Translations under genes and position numbers: made by a program | Assembly (NCBI RefSeq): GCF_001042715.1 | Contig: NZ_CP009687.1 | Coordinates: forward strand, 3,091,418 to 3,155,417 | Length of the DNA: 64,000 nt | Direction: 5' to 3' | Source of the DNA: Clostridium aceticum | GTDB lineage: Bacteria; Bacillota; Clostridia; Peptostreptococcales; Natronincolaceae | Part shown: positions 32,717 through 41,420 of the stretch, in pieces | Layout of the letters: every line of letters starts with the position of its first letter | How positions within the stretch are numbered: position 1 is the stretch's first letter | The notes under the pieces: generated by a model | What the model was told of the DNA's origin: nothing | Seen by the model: the letters and a program-made list of their open reading frames with translations, nothing else | Database searches by the model: none

Positions 32717-34924
32717 TTACACCTCTTTACTGATATCGTAAAATAGCAACCTTGCAGAGTTTAGGACTACAGCGATGGTGCTTGAATTGTGTAGAACTGC
32801 CGCCCAAAGTACAGGAATCACACCCATGGAGCCCAGTACAAGTCCTAAAGTATTAATTCCGATAGCAGATGCAAAGTTTTGCTTCACTATACTCATGGTC
32901 TTTTTCGATAGGTAAACAGTTTCTGGAATCAGTAGAGGATTATCACTGGCAATGGTAATGTCCGCAGATTCCATTGCAATATCTGTTTTACTTCCCCCCA
33001 TAGCGATTCCCACATCTGCATAGGCTAATGCCGGTGCATCATTTATCCCATCTCCTACCATCGTAACCTTAGCCCCTCTGGATTGAAGTTGCAGTATTTT
33101 CCTAGCTTTATCTTCAGGAAGCATTTCTGATTCAAAGTCGTCCATAGCCATTCTATGGGATATGAAATCTGCTTGATGCTCTAAATCCCCTGTCAGTAGA
33201 ATCATATCATCCATGCCCAGTAACCGCAATCTGTTGATGGATTTTTTCATATTCTCTCTGAGTTTATCTTGAATACCTATGATCCCTATGATTTTTTCGT
33301 CCTTTGCAACATACACAATAATCTCTTGTCGCTGCATCAATGTAAATATTTTTTCCTGTATAGAGGAAGTATCAATATGGTTTTCCTCCATAAAACGCAT
33401 ATTTCCTACCCGAATCACATGACCTTCTACAATAGTTTGCACCCCTCTTGCTACAAAGACTTCAATCTCTTCATGCTGAGGAATATTCCATCCACTGCCC
33501 TTCACCTTATCCAAGATAGCCAAAGCCAATGGATGACTAGAGGTTTCTTCAGCTGCTGCTGCCAGCTCCATCATTTCACGGGTCTCAATCCATGGATGTG
33601 CTGGTAGCATACTTGCCACCTGTGGTTTGCCTTCTGTAATGGTTCCTGTTTTATCAAGAATCAAGGTACGACTTTCTGCTAATTTTTCAATATAGTTGCC
33701 ACCTTTGATTAATACACCATTGCGGGCAGCTGTATAAATAGATGCAGAAAACGCAGTAGCTGTAGACAATCGCACACCACAAGAATAGTCCACCACCAGC
33801 ATATTTAAAGCACGGGTAGAATTCTTGGTGAAAAGATATACCATCAGTGCTAGTCCAAAGTTAAAGGGAATAAATTGAGCAGAGAATCTATCTGCAAACA
33901 ATTGAATATCTGATTTTTGATAGGAGGCCTCTTCAACCAAATGCAGAATTCTAGCTACAGCTGTTTGATCCCCTACTTTTTCTGCCTTCACCCTCAGGAA
34001 GCCATTTTTCAGAACAGAACCAGCGAAAACCTGATCTCCTATAGTTTTTACAGCCGGCATATATTCTCCTGTGATAGAAGACTGGTCGATCACTGCCTCT
34101 CCTTCCTCCACCACCCCATCGATGCTAATTTTTTCTCCCGTATAAATCAGAATGCTGTCATTAGGTCTTACTTCTTGAACTCTAATTCTTTCTCTTTCTC
34201 CATCCTTCTTCATACGCCATGCAAAATCTTCTCCCACTGAAAGCATGTCTCTAATAGCATTACGAGTACGATCCATGGTATATGCTGTAAGCAACTCAGC
34301 AATGTCCGCCAATAGAATCGTAGTGAGGGCAGATATATCCTGTCCTGCTACAATCGAAGATAGCACCGCTACAGAAGTCAAGGTATCCGCATTAGGACGC
34401 ATACTACTTTTAAAAGATGCTACACCGCTTTTAAATACAGGGATTGACATTATCATGCTGCTGACAGCAGGAAAGGTCAAAAACCTCTTCCATAGGTTTG
34501 CAGAAACAACAGCGGGACCCTTCAGAAAAAAGGAGGAAGCTAAAACTGCCCCAGTAATAGTAATCCGTGCTAAAATTTTGCTGATGGGTTCTTCTTGAAG
34601 GCTTCTTTCATCTACAGAAGTTAAACTTTTCATTTTACGCTCTGCTTGGAAGGATACAAGTGAATAAGAAGAAATCACAGATTCTATAATTTTTTTAATA
34701 TCTTCTGGTGAAGCTTTGTCCTTGTCATAATAAATCAATACATTTTCAGTAATAATACTAATTTCACTATAGGTGATACAGCCTGCATTTCCTAAGTATT
34801 CCATAATTTCTTTTGTATATTTCCCCAAATATCGAAAAGCACGGGACCCAAGGCGAATACGTCCTGGTAGACTATGAATGACTTGACAATATAAAAGAGG
34901 ACTTTCTTTCATCTTCCATACCAT
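32717..34924 (-). CDS. FezB-like P1B-type ATPase with HMA-like N-terminus
   Basis: A 735-residue P-type ATPase. The N-terminal HMA-like domain has 'VIHSLPGRIRLGS' and no CxxC. The actuator motif is 'SSITGEYMP', phosphorylation motif 'LILDKTGTITEGKP' (D424), 'LLTGD' (D580), HP locus 'SSHPLALAI' and hinge 'MVGDGINDAPALAYADVG'. All catalytic motifs are intact. In the metal-site helix it has 'VDYSCGVRLS' (S381-C382-G383) instead of CPC. An S-C-x motif with an arginine-bearing N-terminus is, as I recall, typical of the P1B-6 class, which includes FezB needed for ferrosome iron granules. Start ATG 34924 behind GGGGGAG. It is the third of five genes in its operon. Confidence 0.88.
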   Translation of the reverse strand: MVWKMKESPLLYCQVIHSLPGRIRLGSRAFRYLGKYTKEIMEYLGNAGCITYSEISIITENVLIYYDKDKASPEDIKKIIESVISSYSLVSFQAERKMKSLTSVDERSLQEEPISKILARITITGAVLASSFFLKGPAVVSANLWKRFLTFPAVSSMIMSIPVFKSGVASFKSSMRPNADTLTSVAVLSSIVAGQDISALTTILLADIAELLTAYTMDRTRNAIRDMLSVGEDFAWRMKKDGERERIRVQEVRPNDSILIYTGEKISIDGVVEEGEAVIDQSSITGEYMPAVKTIGDQVFAGSVLKNGFLRVKAEKVGDQTAVARILHLVEEASYQKSDIQLFADRFSAQFIPFNFGLALMVYLFTKNSTRALNMLVVDYSCGVRLSTATAFSASIYTAARNGVLIKGGNYIEKLAESRTLILDKTGTITEGKPQVASMLPAHPWIETREMMELAAAAEETSSHPLALAILDKVKGSGWNIPQHEEIEVFVARGVQTIVEGHVIRVGNMRFMEENHIDTSSIQEKIFTLMQRQEIIVYVAKDEKIIGIIGIQDKLRENMKKSINRLRLLGMDDMILLTGDLEHQADFISHRMAMDDFESEMLPEDKARKILQLQSRGAKVTMVGDGINDAPALAYADVGIAMGGSKTDIAMESADITIASDNPLLIPETVYLSKKTMSIVKQNFASAIGINTLGLVLGSMGVIPVLWAAVLHNSSTIAVVLNSARLLFYDISKEV

Positions 34925-34952
34925 ATATAATCTCCCCCTATTTTATGTTTTT

Positions 34953-35351
34953 TTATTTCGTAAACTTACTGCTAATGGTATGTAGATTGTTTTTAACGAG
35001 ATGATAGAATTTGTTTAGTGTTTCCTGTAGATTATTTTCATTAACTCCCTGTAACTCTTTGTTGTGTATCTTTATAATTTGAATCATATTATCAATGTAA
35101 GCTAGAACTCTTTCTTCAGTAGTTTTACCAGGATCATAATGAATCAAGAGGCTGCTTGTTACGGGGCTAAAGGAAACAGTATTCACACCAGGGATTAGAG
35201 AAAAAAGTCGATTCATCCAATCATTATCTACTTTAAGGTTTTCAGGAATCATCTTAGCCACAGGCGCATAAATACGCAATCTTCCCGGTAAGCTATGTAC
35301 TACTTCTACTTTATCAAAATAAAGAAAAACCTTTGTAATAAAATCAAACAT
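34953..35351 (-). CDS. HMA-like domain protein (132 residues)
   Basis: One HMA-like domain (about 15-95) with 'VEVVHSLPGRLRIYAP' and 'GVNTVSFSPVTSSLLIHYDPG', followed by a helical tail with no metal-binding cysteine. The same 'HSLPGR.R' motif lies in the N-terminus of the FezB-like ATPase encoded 28 bases downstream. It overlaps the end of the preceding gene by eight bases. It may present a regulatory or partner domain to the ATPases in trans. No signal peptide is visible. Confidence 0.78.
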   Translation of the reverse strand: MFDFITKVFLYFDKVEVVHSLPGRLRIYAPVAKMIPENLKVDNDWMNRLFSLIPGVNTVSFSPVTSSLLIHYDPGKTTEERVLAYIDNMIQIIKIHNKELQGVNENNLQETLNKFYHLVKNNLHTISSKFTK

Positions 35352-35868
35352 GCTGTTTTTCCCTCCTACTCATCAAATGAGAATAACTCCACCACAGTAA
35401 AGTGATCCCCCCCGGTAAGGTTGCTTGTGAACGTAAAACTTGTCGTATACCCAAGATTCCTAAAAGCATTGGCACTCCTGACCATAAGTCAACCAATCCT
35501 TTAGAATAGTCATATATTGCATGGTTCAAAGCACTGGCGATATTATTAATTTCCTTTGTAAGAATAGGCTGAGGAATACGCTCTAGTTCCTCCTCCAAAC
35601 CCAGCAGTTTGATTACAACACCAAAAACAATCGTTGGAGGAATTTCTTCTTCATTATAATTTATAAGAACACTGCCGCTGATTGTGTTTGTTTCCACTGC
35701 GATGATACCTTTTAACTTAACCATCTGAGTATTGATTATATCGGCGTTTTGCGGATTTCCCACAATTAGAGGGACATAAAAACGCACCCTTCCCTTCAAG
35801 AAACTTTTTGTCTCAATAACGCCTGGAAAATTCGGCATACATAGCTTTTTTTCCATCGTTTTTATCAC
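35344..35868 (-). CDS. HMA-like/hydrophobic protein, first gene of FezB-like operon
   Basis: A 174-residue protein. The N-terminal ~90 residues are a divergent HMA-like domain ('SFLKGRVRFYVPLIVG', 'AVETNTISGSVLINYNEEE'), in which the usual PGR is KGR. The C-terminal part has a hydrophobic stretch ('LWSGVPMLLGILGIRQVL') and 'GGITLLWWSYSHLM'. The start is GTG at 35868 behind GAGGTG; an internal ATG four codons later is possible. It has its own promoter (35933-35960). As a small membrane protein before a FezB-like ATPase it occupies the place of FezA in known fez operons; homology to FezA is not shown. Confidence 0.72.
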   Translation of the reverse strand: MIKTMEKKLCMPNFPGVIETKSFLKGRVRFYVPLIVGNPQNADIINTQMVKLKGIIAVETNTISGSVLINYNEEEIPPTIVFGVVIKLLGLEEELERIPQPILTKEINNIASALNHAIYDYSKGLVDLWSGVPMLLGILGIRQVLRSQATLPGGITLLWWSYSHLMSRREKQHV

Positions 35869-35932
35869 AATCTCTCACCTCTTCTCCGTGATATTTACTT
35901 AAAAATAGTCCGTCTTCTTAACTTTATTTCAT

Positions 35933-35960
35933 ACTATACCCATTATTTTACTTTAATCAA
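35933..35960 (-). promoter_or_regulatory. promoter of FezB-like operon
   Basis: On the minus strand TTGATT (35955-35960), 16 bases, TATAGT (35933-35938). It lies between the upstream terminator and the first gene of the five-gene operon. No Fur box is apparent within it. Confidence 0.55.
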
Positions 35961-36003
35961 CCTTTATTTACAACTTTTTTCTTCTAATAATTAATCCTAT
36001 ATA

Positions 36004-36036
36004 TAAAACCGTTATCAAAATATGATAACGGTTTTA
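36004..36036 (-). terminator. terminator after N-domain-less P-type ATPase
   Basis: A perfect 14-bp stem (TAAAACCGTTATCA / TGATAACGGTTTTA) with a 5-base loop; the stop codon of the ATPase gene is inside the stem. It separates the two operons of the HMA/P-type ATPase locus. Confidence 0.75.
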
Positions 36037-37884
36037 TCCCAACACTTCACCCTCATGAAGAAGTTTATATTCTCTCTTTGGATTAAAATACTCTATTCTT
36101 TTACTCAGCAGCAACACCAACAATGAATTGATCGTATTCAAAGATTTTGCTGTATAGGGATTAAATGGGATAAATACCGCTAGAATCCCTAATGTGATAT
36201 TATACATCTTAGAAAAATTAGTATGTTGTTCTATTGCTCTATAGGATCTTTGAGATAGTTGAATAAAATCTGCCACCTTATATAGATCATCTTCAAATAT
36301 GATACAATCTGAATAAAGTTTGACTTTATCACAGGAAGAGCTTACTAAACCAACGCTTATATCTGCGTAACGCATAGCTTCTAGGTCATTAACCCCATCT
36401 CCTACCATCATAATCTCATCTGTCGTTTTTAGCTCCCCAATTATTTTTCCTTTTTCTTCTCTACTGCATTCACTATATATATTATCAATCCCCAAGACTT
36501 CCCCTGCATAATTAGCCTTAGAAGCAGTATCCCCCGTAAGTAAAGATAATCTTGTAATACCTTGTTTTTTTAAAGCGTTTATTAAAGCATAAGCATCTTC
36601 TCGTATTAGATCCTTAGGTACATCATTAGGGTAAAACTCAGTGTCCATAGTGGCCTCTGCTTTCCCCTGACTCAACGTCCCAGTCTTATCAAAGGCTACA
36701 TGATTGATGTAGGCTGCTTTTTCTATTGCGGCAGGACGTTTAAGAAAAATTTTATGTTTTCCTAATAAATGGAGATAGCTATTCATTCCTGTATGAACAG
36801 CCAATTCAGAAGCAGTAGGACAAAGCAAAAGTACGATTCCTAAAGCATTTAATAAATTTCCCGTAACTAGATAATTAATAAAGGCTAGTACAATTGAAAA
36901 ACTGCCTATTCCTTCCTGATAGTTAGTTACCTTTTGATAGATACGCATTTCCTCTACAGCATGATAAGCTCTTTCCATTTTATGAGGCAGATTTGTAACT
37001 TCTATGATAATATCCCCGTCTAAAACTCTCATTCCCTCGTGAACTTGATCCTGCGGCATCATTTCTAATATACTTAACTGCCCAGTGCCATATATTCCAT
37101 CAATAAGAGCTTTGCCTTCTATAATTACACCATCTGTAGGAAGAATATCTCCTTTTTGTAGATGAATTTTTTCTCCCACCCTTAAATCTGCAATAGGCAT
37201 TAACATTTTCTCACCTTGCAAAGTTTCTATTGTTACTAGGTCCATATTTTCTACTATACTTTGATGAAGAATTCTCAGATACTCCACTTCTGTAGCATAT
37301 CTTAAGTAATCATTTATATATCTAAAGCTTAGCAGTAAACACCCCATGCCATCCTCCCTAAGAAAAATCAGAGAGATGGCTGTAATCCTTAACAAAACAT
37401 CCGACAATCTAGGGGCTTTATTTGAGATATGTTTAAAAAACCGCTTGAGTGCTGGATAGCCTTCAACAGTGGTAATGACGGAAGCAGTGATTAATAATCT
37501 TATGTGTCTACTGATAGGAAATACTCCAAACAAAGCATTTTTTACTTTAAACAATACATAAAGAGAGCCGTAAAATAAAAATCTATTTCTAGCTTTTTTT
37601 TGATTTTGTATGGCACTTAGATAAGTCTTGTTCTGCGTTAAAACAAGACTTTTTCCTTCCTTTATATTTTTTAAGATGTCTTTTATTTCTTCTTGAATAG
37701 ATACTTGATCTGTTTTTTCTATATCATAAACGATTAGCACAGAAGATGTATAATAATTTACCCTACTGTATTTTACTCCTATCAATTTTTCTATAGCAAT
37801 ATGCATAGTTTCTGCTATTTTTTTGTCATACAGTTGGGGACTTTTTAATCGCATCCTCCCTGGCAGAACATGAACTTCCTCCAC
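36034..37884 (-). CDS. P-type ATPase lacking most of its nucleotide-binding domain
   Basis: A 616-residue protein. An HMA-like start 'VHVLPGRMRLK' is followed by P1B-like helices, an actuator region ('LQKGDILPTDGVIIEG', with 'IYGTGQ' where 'TGE' is expected), the metal-site helix 'LLLCPTASELA' (C355-P356-T357), and 'AFDKTGTLSQGK' (D399). Only 53 residues separate D399 from the 'TGD' aspartate (D452), against 156 in the neighbouring FezB-like protein, so the ATP-binding N-domain with its HP motif is essentially gone. 'MVGDGVNDLEAM' is intact. I chose GTG at 37884 behind AGAGG. It may be inactive as a pump or use a minimal domain. Confidence 0.85.
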   Translation of the reverse strand: MEEVHVLPGRMRLKSPQLYDKKIAETMHIAIEKLIGVKYSRVNYYTSSVLIVYDIEKTDQVSIQEEIKDILKNIKEGKSLVLTQNKTYLSAIQNQKKARNRFLFYGSLYVLFKVKNALFGVFPISRHIRLLITASVITTVEGYPALKRFFKHISNKAPRLSDVLLRITAISLIFLREDGMGCLLLSFRYINDYLRYATEVEYLRILHQSIVENMDLVTIETLQGEKMLMPIADLRVGEKIHLQKGDILPTDGVIIEGKALIDGIYGTGQLSILEMMPQDQVHEGMRVLDGDIIIEVTNLPHKMERAYHAVEEMRIYQKVTNYQEGIGSFSIVLAFINYLVTGNLLNALGIVLLLCPTASELAVHTGMNSYLHLLGKHKIFLKRPAAIEKAAYINHVAFDKTGTLSQGKAEATMDTEFYPNDVPKDLIREDAYALINALKKQGITRLSLLTGDTASKANYAGEVLGIDNIYSECSREEKGKIIGELKTTDEIMMVGDGVNDLEAMRYADISVGLVSSSCDKVKLYSDCIIFEDDLYKVADFIQLSQRSYRAIEQHTNFSKMYNITLGILAVFIPFNPYTAKSLNTINSLLVLLLSKRIEYFNPKREYKLLHEGEVLG

Positions 37885-37906
37885 AGCCAACACCTCTATC
37901 TTCTTT

Positions 37907-38179
37907 TTACAGTGGGGTTAGATTTTCCTTACATTCATTAATTTTTCTTTTCATTTCCTGCATCCTCTTCTGCAATACTAAAACTTCCTCTTGAATTTTC
38001 TTGTTACCTTCGAATCCATCAAAGTTTCCTCCGTTGTTTATCCCTCTAAACTCTTTTTCAAAGCCAGTATCTGTATTCTTAATAGGTTTATCTTCCCTGC
38101 CGTGACTTTCCTTTAGGGTTGAATATACAAAATAACCGACTATACCTAAGCTTAGGCCATAAATAATCTTTTTTCTCAT
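37907..38179 (-). CDS. small single-helix membrane protein with coiled-coil tail
   Basis: A 90-residue protein with an N-terminal helix ('KKIIYGLSLGIVGYFVYSTL') anchored by positive charges, a Gly/Asn-rich linker, and a C-terminal coiled coil ('EEVLVLQKRMQEMKRKI'). The layout repeats that of the 95-residue protein at 31569 and again recalls the PacL-type scaffold plan. It lies between two small genes and the N-domain-less P-type ATPase and is probably part of the same complex. I recognise no family. Confidence 0.72.
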   Translation of the reverse strand: MRKKIIYGLSLGIVGYFVYSTLKESHGREDKPIKNTDTGFEKEFRGINNGGNFDGFEGNKKIQEEVLVLQKRMQEMKRKINECKENLTPL

Positions 38180-38252
38180 GGTACATATCCATCTCCCTTT
38201 ATATATAAATATTTTATCTCCAACAATAAATTTAGCCCCCAGTAAGGGGCTA

Positions 38253-38510
38253 TTAGAATTTCTTGAACATAACGTATTTCATTAAATTCTTGCCTAATTC
38301 ATCATTCCCACTTTTTTCAATCTCTATAAAAAAGGAATCTTTGATACTCTTGGTATGACTTGACCATAGTTCCATTAACTGTTTTTCTATCTGTGGGTTT
38401 TCTGTTGCTGATGCTACACTTAATTTCACCGCTTCCTTTAATATTTCACTTGCTTGATCAAGGCTATTTTTCACTTCTTCTAGGGAAGAATTATTGTTAT
38501 TCGTATGCAT
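38253..38510 (-). CDS. small helical protein of HMA/P-type ATPase locus
   Basis: An 85-residue hydrophilic, mostly helical protein ('SLDQASEILKEAVKLSVASA', 'LMELWSSHTKSIKDSFFI'), with no cysteines, no membrane helix and no signal peptide. Its start overlaps the end of the 418-residue pseudo-ATPase gene by 14 bases, so it is translationally coupled. It belongs to no family I recognise. A soluble partner of the membrane complex is the most that can be said. Confidence 0.68.
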   Translation of the reverse strand: MHTNNNNSSLEEVKNSLDQASEILKEAVKLSVASATENPQIEKQLMELWSSHTKSIKDSFFIEIEKSGNDELGKNLMKYVMFKKF

Positions 38511-39753
38511 TATATAATACTCCTTTTTCCCGTTGGGTATTGTTTTGTAAGATGATCAGTTGAGCAAACATATTCATACCATATATACTTAAGGCTGTAA
38601 AAGGATGTATTTGTCGCATGATGGTTAAGAATAGAGCAATCACATTTATTGTAACTGCTGTTACTTGAGAGCGAGTAATGAGTTCATCTATACTGCCGCT
38701 TAATTGCAAAATCTGTGGGAACCTTATAAACTCCTTTTGCAGCAATACAACTTCCTGTGATCTGATTTTCTTGGATAGTTTCTTAGGAATAATAATAGTA
38801 ACATCTCTTGGAGTTTTTCTTGTATCTTCTATTAAATCTTCCTGGATCACCAACAACTTAACCCCATTGCTACTCTCTTTTGCCATAGGACCTTCTTCAT
38901 CACTCAAGTGATGGATATCTTCTATACCAAGATAATAAGCCAAATACTCCGTCAAAACATCTTTCTTCCTAGTATATAGGGTAATATTTAAAATTCCATA
39001 TTTCCTAAGTTCTTGTATGATTGTTTCTCCCTCAGTCGTTACAGGTTTGTTTATTTTTCCCAAAACAATGCACCTTTGTAACTCAGCTTTGGAGAAGTCC
39101 TTCTCTAAGAGAATACTATTCCCTTTTTCTTCCTTTAATAAAACCTGATCCTGAATAAAAATATCCGTTGTCCTTCCCATCAAGCCAAGAGTTTCACTTT
39201 TCTTTATAAAAATACTATGATACTTAAATATCTCAGCTGTATAATAATAAGTTGCTGAAGCTATTGCAAATAGAATCCCTGGATAAGCCAGTATACCTAT
39301 CGACAGTATATTCATGGAATAGGATGTAAATATAAATAAAGCAAGGCCTAAGAGGAAACCCACCTTTATTAACCTTTTGGACAAAATATACTCAGTTTTG
39401 TAAATTTTTTCCGAATACTTTTTTCCAATCAGATGGAAAGGGTTTAATGACTTAGAAATAATTTTTCCAATAGACTCCCCTGTAGTCCAAGGAAGCACCT
39501 CTAAGCATTTAGTAAAATCAAAATTTTTAATATGCTCAATAATTTTTCCTTCATTTAAACAATCTTCATTATACAAAACTAGGATATTCCCTGTAATTCT
39601 GCTGAAGGAGACATTCTTTGTCCCTCTTAATTCTTGAAATAAACAAACTACTTGATATCCTAGCTTTTCTTCTTTAGATAGCCCCTCAATATTTAGTCTT
39701 ATCCTCCCAGGTATTGAAGAAATAATCTCTATTTTTTTATTATATAGTTTCAT
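38497..39753 (-). CDS. degenerate P-type ATPase-like protein with HMA-like N-terminus
   Basis: A 418-residue protein. An HMA-like domain ('IISSIPGRIRLNIEG') is followed by two or more helices ('VGFLLGLALFIFTSYSM', 'SIGILAYPGILFAIASATYYY'). A segment then aligns by eye with the P-domain of P-type ATPases but lacks its motifs: 'TTDIFIQDQVLLKEEKGN' in place of DKTGT, and 'LRKYGILNITLYTRKKDVL' with TRK where TGD is expected. Two C-terminal helices follow. It should not hydrolyse ATP by the P-type cycle. Its retention in the operon with overlapping neighbours suggests a structural or regulatory role. Upstream ribosome site is weak, so coupling to the preceding gene is likely. Confidence 0.78.
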   Translation of the reverse strand: MKLYNKKIEIISSIPGRIRLNIEGLSKEEKLGYQVVCLFQELRGTKNVSFSRITGNILVLYNEDCLNEGKIIEHIKNFDFTKCLEVLPWTTGESIGKIISKSLNPFHLIGKKYSEKIYKTEYILSKRLIKVGFLLGLALFIFTSYSMNILSIGILAYPGILFAIASATYYYTAEIFKYHSIFIKKSETLGLMGRTTDIFIQDQVLLKEEKGNSILLEKDFSKAELQRCIVLGKINKPVTTEGETIIQELRKYGILNITLYTRKKDVLTEYLAYYLGIEDIHHLSDEEGPMAKESSNGVKLLVIQEDLIEDTRKTPRDVTIIIPKKLSKKIRSQEVVLLQKEFIRFPQILQLSGSIDELITRSQVTAVTINVIALFLTIMRQIHPFTALSIYGMNMFAQLIILQNNTQREKGVLYNAYE

Positions 39754-39758
39754 GATTT

Positions 39759-40271
39759 TTATTCATTATGCATTTCTGACATAGGAGACATTTGTGACAT
39801 AGGATTATTCACTCTTTTTCTCTTGTTTTCATACTGTGCCTCCGCTACAATATCCTCAATACCTTCTCTAGCCATAGATAGCTTTTCTACCGTCATATCC
39901 ACAACGGTTAAAGCTGAACTCAATGTTTTTACTATACCTTTTCTAACAGCATTTCTAGGCATCATTTTCATGCCCATACCCATTTTTTTATGTTGCCTTT
40001 CTGAAAGGTTGTTGAGCTTATCGGTTATATCCTGCATCGTTGTGCTCATCTGAGAAATTTCTTGTAGTGTTTCATTAATGTCTTCAAATTCTTCCTGCAT
40101 AGATTGTATACTTTCCTGTAAACTATTTATTTTTTTATCATTTTTTTTAAGACTTTCAAGTTCCTGCACCAATAATGTGTATTGATTTTTTATTTCTCTT
40201 AGTTCTTTCTCAAGATTTTGTTGATCAATACTTGTATTTGAATTTGTATTTTGATCCTGCGGATTAGTCAT
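39759..40271 (-). CDS. coiled-coil protein, first gene of operon B
   Basis: A protein of about 170 residues. After a polar start it has a long coiled coil (about 20-90: 'LEKELREIKNQYTLLVQELE', 'LQESIQSMQEEFEDINETL'), a Met-rich basic patch ('HKKMGMGMKMMPRNAVRKG'), an amphipathic helical segment and a Met-rich tail ('MSQMSPMSEM'). The Met clusters could bind soft metals, but this is inference. Two ATG codons (40277, 40271) follow GGGAG; the second has the better spacing. It is followed at 5 bases by the pseudo-ATPase gene. Confidence 0.72.
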   Translation of the reverse strand: MTNPQDQNTNSNTSIDQQNLEKELREIKNQYTLLVQELESLKKNDKKINSLQESIQSMQEEFEDINETLQEISQMSTTMQDITDKLNNLSERQHKKMGMGMKMMPRNAVRKGIVKTLSSALTVVDMTVEKLSMAREGIEDIVAEAQYENKRKRVNNPMSQMSPMSEMHNE

Positions 40272-40421
40272 TTTCATCGCTCCCTTTTTGCTAATACTCT
40301 ATACCTCGATAAATTTATATTTGACAAAGCTCAAAAAATATATGCAATGAATTTTGATATTTTATATACTTTTATATTCAGCTTATTATCTTCAAAGTTC
40401 AATAAATCTATGCAAATAAAA

Positions 40422-40457
40422 AAACAAGGATTAAGTCCGAACTTAACTTCCTTGTTT
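40422..40457 (-). terminator. terminator downstream of the 219-residue protein gene
   Basis: The hairpin AAACAAGG..TTAAGT / ACTTAA..CCTTGTTT is followed on the minus strand by TTTTTTTATTT. It isolates the gene at 40555-41214 from operon B. Confidence 0.75.
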
Positions 40458-40554
40458 GCAAAAAAATTCATAGTATTTATTTTAAAAGACTGGCTCTGTT
40501 AAACAATACAGGTGTTTTTGACTAGATAATTATAGCAACAGCTGATGGAGACTT

Positions 40555-41214
40555 TTAAGCTATAGAGTAATTGCTTACTTTTACTATATTTTTAGTAGTA
40601 GCCTGTATATTTTTAATACTGTTTTCAACTAAGTGATTTCTTATACTAATTTTTATATTAAGTAATATTCCCTGAATTTGTTGAAATATCACCTCTTGAT
40701 GTTTTTCTATCTGTTTTTTGGAACTTTTTTCACTTAAGATTTTTTCGCCAACATTTATTTTTTTAGCCACATATTGCGGGGGAAAATATGGACATATGCT
40801 TTTAAAGGCTTTTGAACAAACTGTTTTTAATAATTTTTCGCAGTTCTTAGTTATTTTTTGTGTAGTTCTAAATCCTTCCAGTGTCTCCTGTAAAACCTTA
40901 TATGTATCAGCACTTGATAAATCATAACAACAGGCTTGATCCATTTTTATATAGTATCCTAGATAGTTTTCCATTTCTTTGTGGATTTTGGCAATGACAC
41001 GATGAATAAGCCCTTCCATCTCTTCATTAGAAAAAACCATTTTTTCAAAGGTAGCAGAATTAAAACTTTTAAGATCCTTTGAAATCATAAAGGAATATGT
41101 ATAAGCAGCCTTTGTATAGGCGGAAAAAAACACCTCCAGATCTTCCTCGATCATGGTGATACATCGCTTTTCTAAATCATTAACATAGTTTTTGTTATAT
41201 AGATACCCTTCCAT
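40555..41214 (-). CDS. unrecognised helical protein next to P-type ATPase genes
   Basis: A 219-residue soluble, mostly helical protein. It has an early acidic region ('CITMIEEDLEVFFSAYTKA'), 'MDQACCYDLSSADTY' with adjacent cysteines, 'ICPYFPPQYVAKKINVGE' and a basic, amphipathic C-terminus. No DNA-binding motif, membrane helix or known domain could be recognised. It is a single-gene unit: a perfect palindrome (41233-41265) lies just upstream and a terminator downstream, and it is divergent from the P2-like ATPase. A regulatory or sensing role is possible but not shown. Confidence 0.65.
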   Translation of the reverse strand: MEGYLYNKNYVNDLEKRCITMIEEDLEVFFSAYTKAAYTYSFMISKDLKSFNSATFEKMVFSNEEMEGLIHRVIAKIHKEMENYLGYYIKMDQACCYDLSSADTYKVLQETLEGFRTTQKITKNCEKLLKTVCSKAFKSICPYFPPQYVAKKINVGEKILSEKSSKKQIEKHQEVIFQQIQGILLNIKISIRNHLVENSIKNIQATTKNIVKVSNYSIA

Positions 41215-41232
41215 CCTATAAGCTGCCCCCTT

Positions 41233-41265
41233 TATAGTTAATAATAATTCTCATTATTAACTATA
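41233..41265. promoter_or_regulatory. perfect 13-bp inverted repeat between divergent genes
   Basis: TATAGTTAATAAT, 7 bases (AATTCTC), ATTATTAACTATA. The arms consist of tandem NATWAT-like hexamers as in Fur sites (GTTAAT-AATAAT), but the 7-base spacer differs from the standard 7-1-7 form. It is probably an operator for the divergent pair 40555-41214 and 41421-44312. Confidence 0.6.
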
Positions 41266-41420
41266 TTATATCATAGATAAAATAAAAGTGAAATTAAATT
41301 TTTGTTAATTCATTGTAAATTTATCACCAATTTATCATATGAAATTTGAATAATATCACTATTAGCAGCAAATAACTATTAAAATGTTACGAAAAAAATA
41401 TTAGGATGGGTGAAATACGA

